Below, one piece after another: positions 62,249 through 64,000 of a stretch of 64,000 nt of DNA. Under the pieces are notes generated by a model. That model saw nothing but the letters and a program-made list of their open reading frames with translations, did no database searches and had not been told where the DNA came from. Position 1 is the first letter of the stretch. Each line of letters starts with the position of its first letter. The position numbers and the translations under genes are program-made. Origin of the DNA: Trichobilharzia regenti (lineage: Eukaryota; Platyhelminthes; Trematoda; Strigeidida; Schistosomatidae); contig OX235264.1 in assembly GCA_944472135.2 (NCBI GenBank), positions 82,470,319 through 82,534,318 on the forward strand, in the 5' to 3' direction.

Positions 62249-62536
62249 ACACTATTCGGAACAATAATAATCATACACATTGGAAACTTTTCAGCATTTC
62301 GCATTCAGATGAAAGAGAGATGAAAATACCAGTTACCGGGGTAAATAAAGACTGATAACCGCTTCTTTCTGGACGCATAAATCAGGTTTCAGGCGCTTGA
62401 TGGAAATGGCTTCAGCAAACTTGAGGAGAATCGAGCTCTTTTGCCTATTGATAATTTATAACGACTTTTCGACGTCCACCTCATGACCCGTGTCAAGGAG
62501 ATGCCTGGCGATGGCACTGTTTAAAGCATTTGTTCC

Positions 62537-62944
62537 CTATAGACGTAAGCTTTTTGGTAGATGTTCAGAAAATCGTAGGTATGCCCTTCTTTCTGTCCTT
62601 CCAATGTAACTGCTCCCGCAAATACATGTAAATTTGTATATACAGTTGGAGTTAACATGAGAAGGATATCTATGGATTTTTGATTGCACCAAAGAGCAAG
62701 TTGTTTGATGGACGGGGATGGGCTGAGTTGCAGGATAGGCTATGGCTAGTGATATACTCAGCCTCCTGTTGATCATTGCTGCAATGTTTCCACTTTTATA
62801 ATCAAGCTGAAAATGAACTGGCTTTTTTCCCACTGTGATTTGTTTTACATTTGTGACCTCAGATCTTCCATACATGTTGATGAAGCTTTGAGGGTACCCA
62901 TTGCTCTTCATTAACTTTTCAAGAAACTCAAATTCTTCCTCCAA
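62537..62944 (-). pseudogene. PLE linker and GIY-YIG endonuclease fragment
   Basis: 135 codons: EEEFEFLEKLMKSNGYPQSF, VGKKPVHFQLDYKSGNIAAM, then YPSHVNSNCIYKFTCICGS with SYIGRTERRAYLRFSEHLP. The linker, the cysteine-containing NCIYKFTCIC motif and the YIG nuclease motif are in order. Truncated at both sides; the upstream reverse transcriptase was lost at the inversion point near 62945. The plus-strand partner (62960-63260) encodes the same nuclease domain. Confidence 0.75.
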
Positions 62945-63483
62945 TTTCTCATGTTAACTCCAACTGTGTATACAAATTTACATGTATTTGCGGGAGCAGT
63001 TACATTGGAAGGACAGAAAGAAGGGCATACCTACGATTTTCTGAACATCTACCAAAAAGCTTACGTCTATAGGGAACAAATGCTTTAAACAGTGCCATCG
63101 CCAGGCATCTCCTTGACACGGGTCATGAGGTGGACGTCGAAAAGTCGTTATAAATTATCAATAGGCAAAAGAGCTCGATTCTCCTCAAGTTTGCTGAAGC
63201 CATTTCCATCAAGCGCCTGAAACCTGATTTATGCGTCCAGAAAGAAGCGGTTATCAGTCTTTATTTACCCCGGTAACTGGTATTTTCATCTCTCTTTCAT
63301 CTGAATGCGAAATGCTGAAAAGTTTCCAATGTGTATGATTATTATTGTTCCGAATAGTGTTTAATATTATATATATTTAATTACTGTATGCACATATTGA
63401 TCGATTGATTTTTGTTTGAAATGAACTCTGCTCAAGTATGTTAAAATTGTTTTTGTAGATATATTTAATAATTTCTTTGGCCT

Positions 63484-63538
63484 GTAAGCAGCTGACGAGA
63501 AGGTAACCAAATAAAAGATGGTACCATTTTATTCTGCT
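63484..63538 (+). ncRNA. Hammerhead-like motif at PLE terminus
   Basis: CAG-CTGACGA at 63489-63498 and CTGCT at 63534-63538 can form a five-pair stem I (AGCAG/CTGCT). A palindromic hairpin around GATGGTACCAT could be stem III. The GAAA box reads CAAA here, but the 1.86 kb relative has GAAA. PLEs are reported to encode hammerheads. Stem II is poor, so the call is tentative. Confidence 0.35.
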
Positions 63539-63560
63539 AAAACTGCAGTTCCTGCTTTTT

Positions 63561-64000
63561 TCTAATGTAATTTCATTTATTCACTGCATTAGGTTAGCTT
63601 CCGAAGGGTTCTTGGTATCAGTAAATTTTACTTACCAGCATATGTTGTTTCCCTACATATAATTTTTCTTAGCTTTATTTCGAAACTGCCTGGAATAGGG
63701 TTAAATAAATATCCGCTGATTATGTCACGAGTCTGACTATTGATCTCTTGCCATCTGAAAATTAGTCTCACCTTTTGTCAACTGTTATATGACACTTTCC
63801 TCACGCTTTCATACTCACAAAACATGTGGATCGCCGAATTCTGGTACATGAGTACTTCTGACATGTCGACGGTTTTAAGTATTTTAAAAAAAGTCTTGAA
63901 ATATTCAAGATCACTAGATTTTTAGAAAGAAATAATGAAGAGAATTTATTCAAATTAGAAATTATACTTGTATATGTTCCCTGCACATTTTTACTTATGA
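63561..64000. other. No gene recognised
   Basis: AT-rich end of the window. Nothing seen. Confidence 0.4.

Larger units (their letters stand above)
62016..63560. mobile_element. Two Penelope-like 3' ends in head-to-head inverted repeat
   Basis: Arms 62016-62663 (minus) and 62945-63537 (plus) are near-identical inverted copies of the GIY-YIG domain plus 3' UTR. The 280 bp between them is the linker of the minus copy only. PLEs are known for terminal repeats in direct or inverted order, so this may be a native structure. The left arm has a long (AT)n tract that is only a few bases in the right arm. Confidence 0.75.

Overview
The window is AT-rich eukaryotic DNA from a schistosome or close trematode relative. 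Three things point there: a split gene for a sarco/endoplasmic reticulum Ca2+-ATPase (SERCA), Penelope-like elements with GIY-YIG tails, and SR1/SR2-like LINEs mixed with tRNA-headed repeats carrying hammerhead ribozymes (the Sm-alpha type known from Schistosoma). The species cannot be fixed from sequence alone.

Bases 1-14320 hold the 3' half of the SERCA gene on the + strand. The end of one exon is at 1-14, followed by exons at 1484, 5157, 9204 or 9416, 12396 and 14203. Together they encode the region from the TGDGVND hinge motif through TM10. The 9204 and 9416 exons are equal-length alternatives for the TM7-TM8 luminal loop and TM8, and frame forces mutually exclusive use. The last coding exon or exons after 14320 were not found.

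Bases 14.3-64 kb hold no gene I can identify with confidence, only one weak exon candidate near 54.1-54.3 kb. The space is filled by retroelements, many nested: about ten Penelope-like element (PLE) copies in several families, two CR1/SR1-like LINE copies plus a fragment, one near full-length RTE/SR2-like LINE (47.46-50.72 kb) with several truncated relatives, and two solo LTR-like repeats in the SERCA introns. There are also several tRNA-headed short elements. SINE-A and Sm-alpha-like units carry hammerhead ribozymes, two of them with an intact core. SINE-B1 and SINE-B2 share one tRNA-like head but end in tails from two different LINEs.

The most unusual structure is the repeated foldback architecture of the hammerhead-bearing short elements. 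An inverted copy of the 3' tail sits at the 5' end, several insertions have target-site duplications, and one is an exact 162-bp palindrome. A second novelty is a 280-bp G-rich foldback element (CCCAA...TTGGG ends, CGCG flanks) inside an RTE tail. All identifications are by reading; no database search was run.
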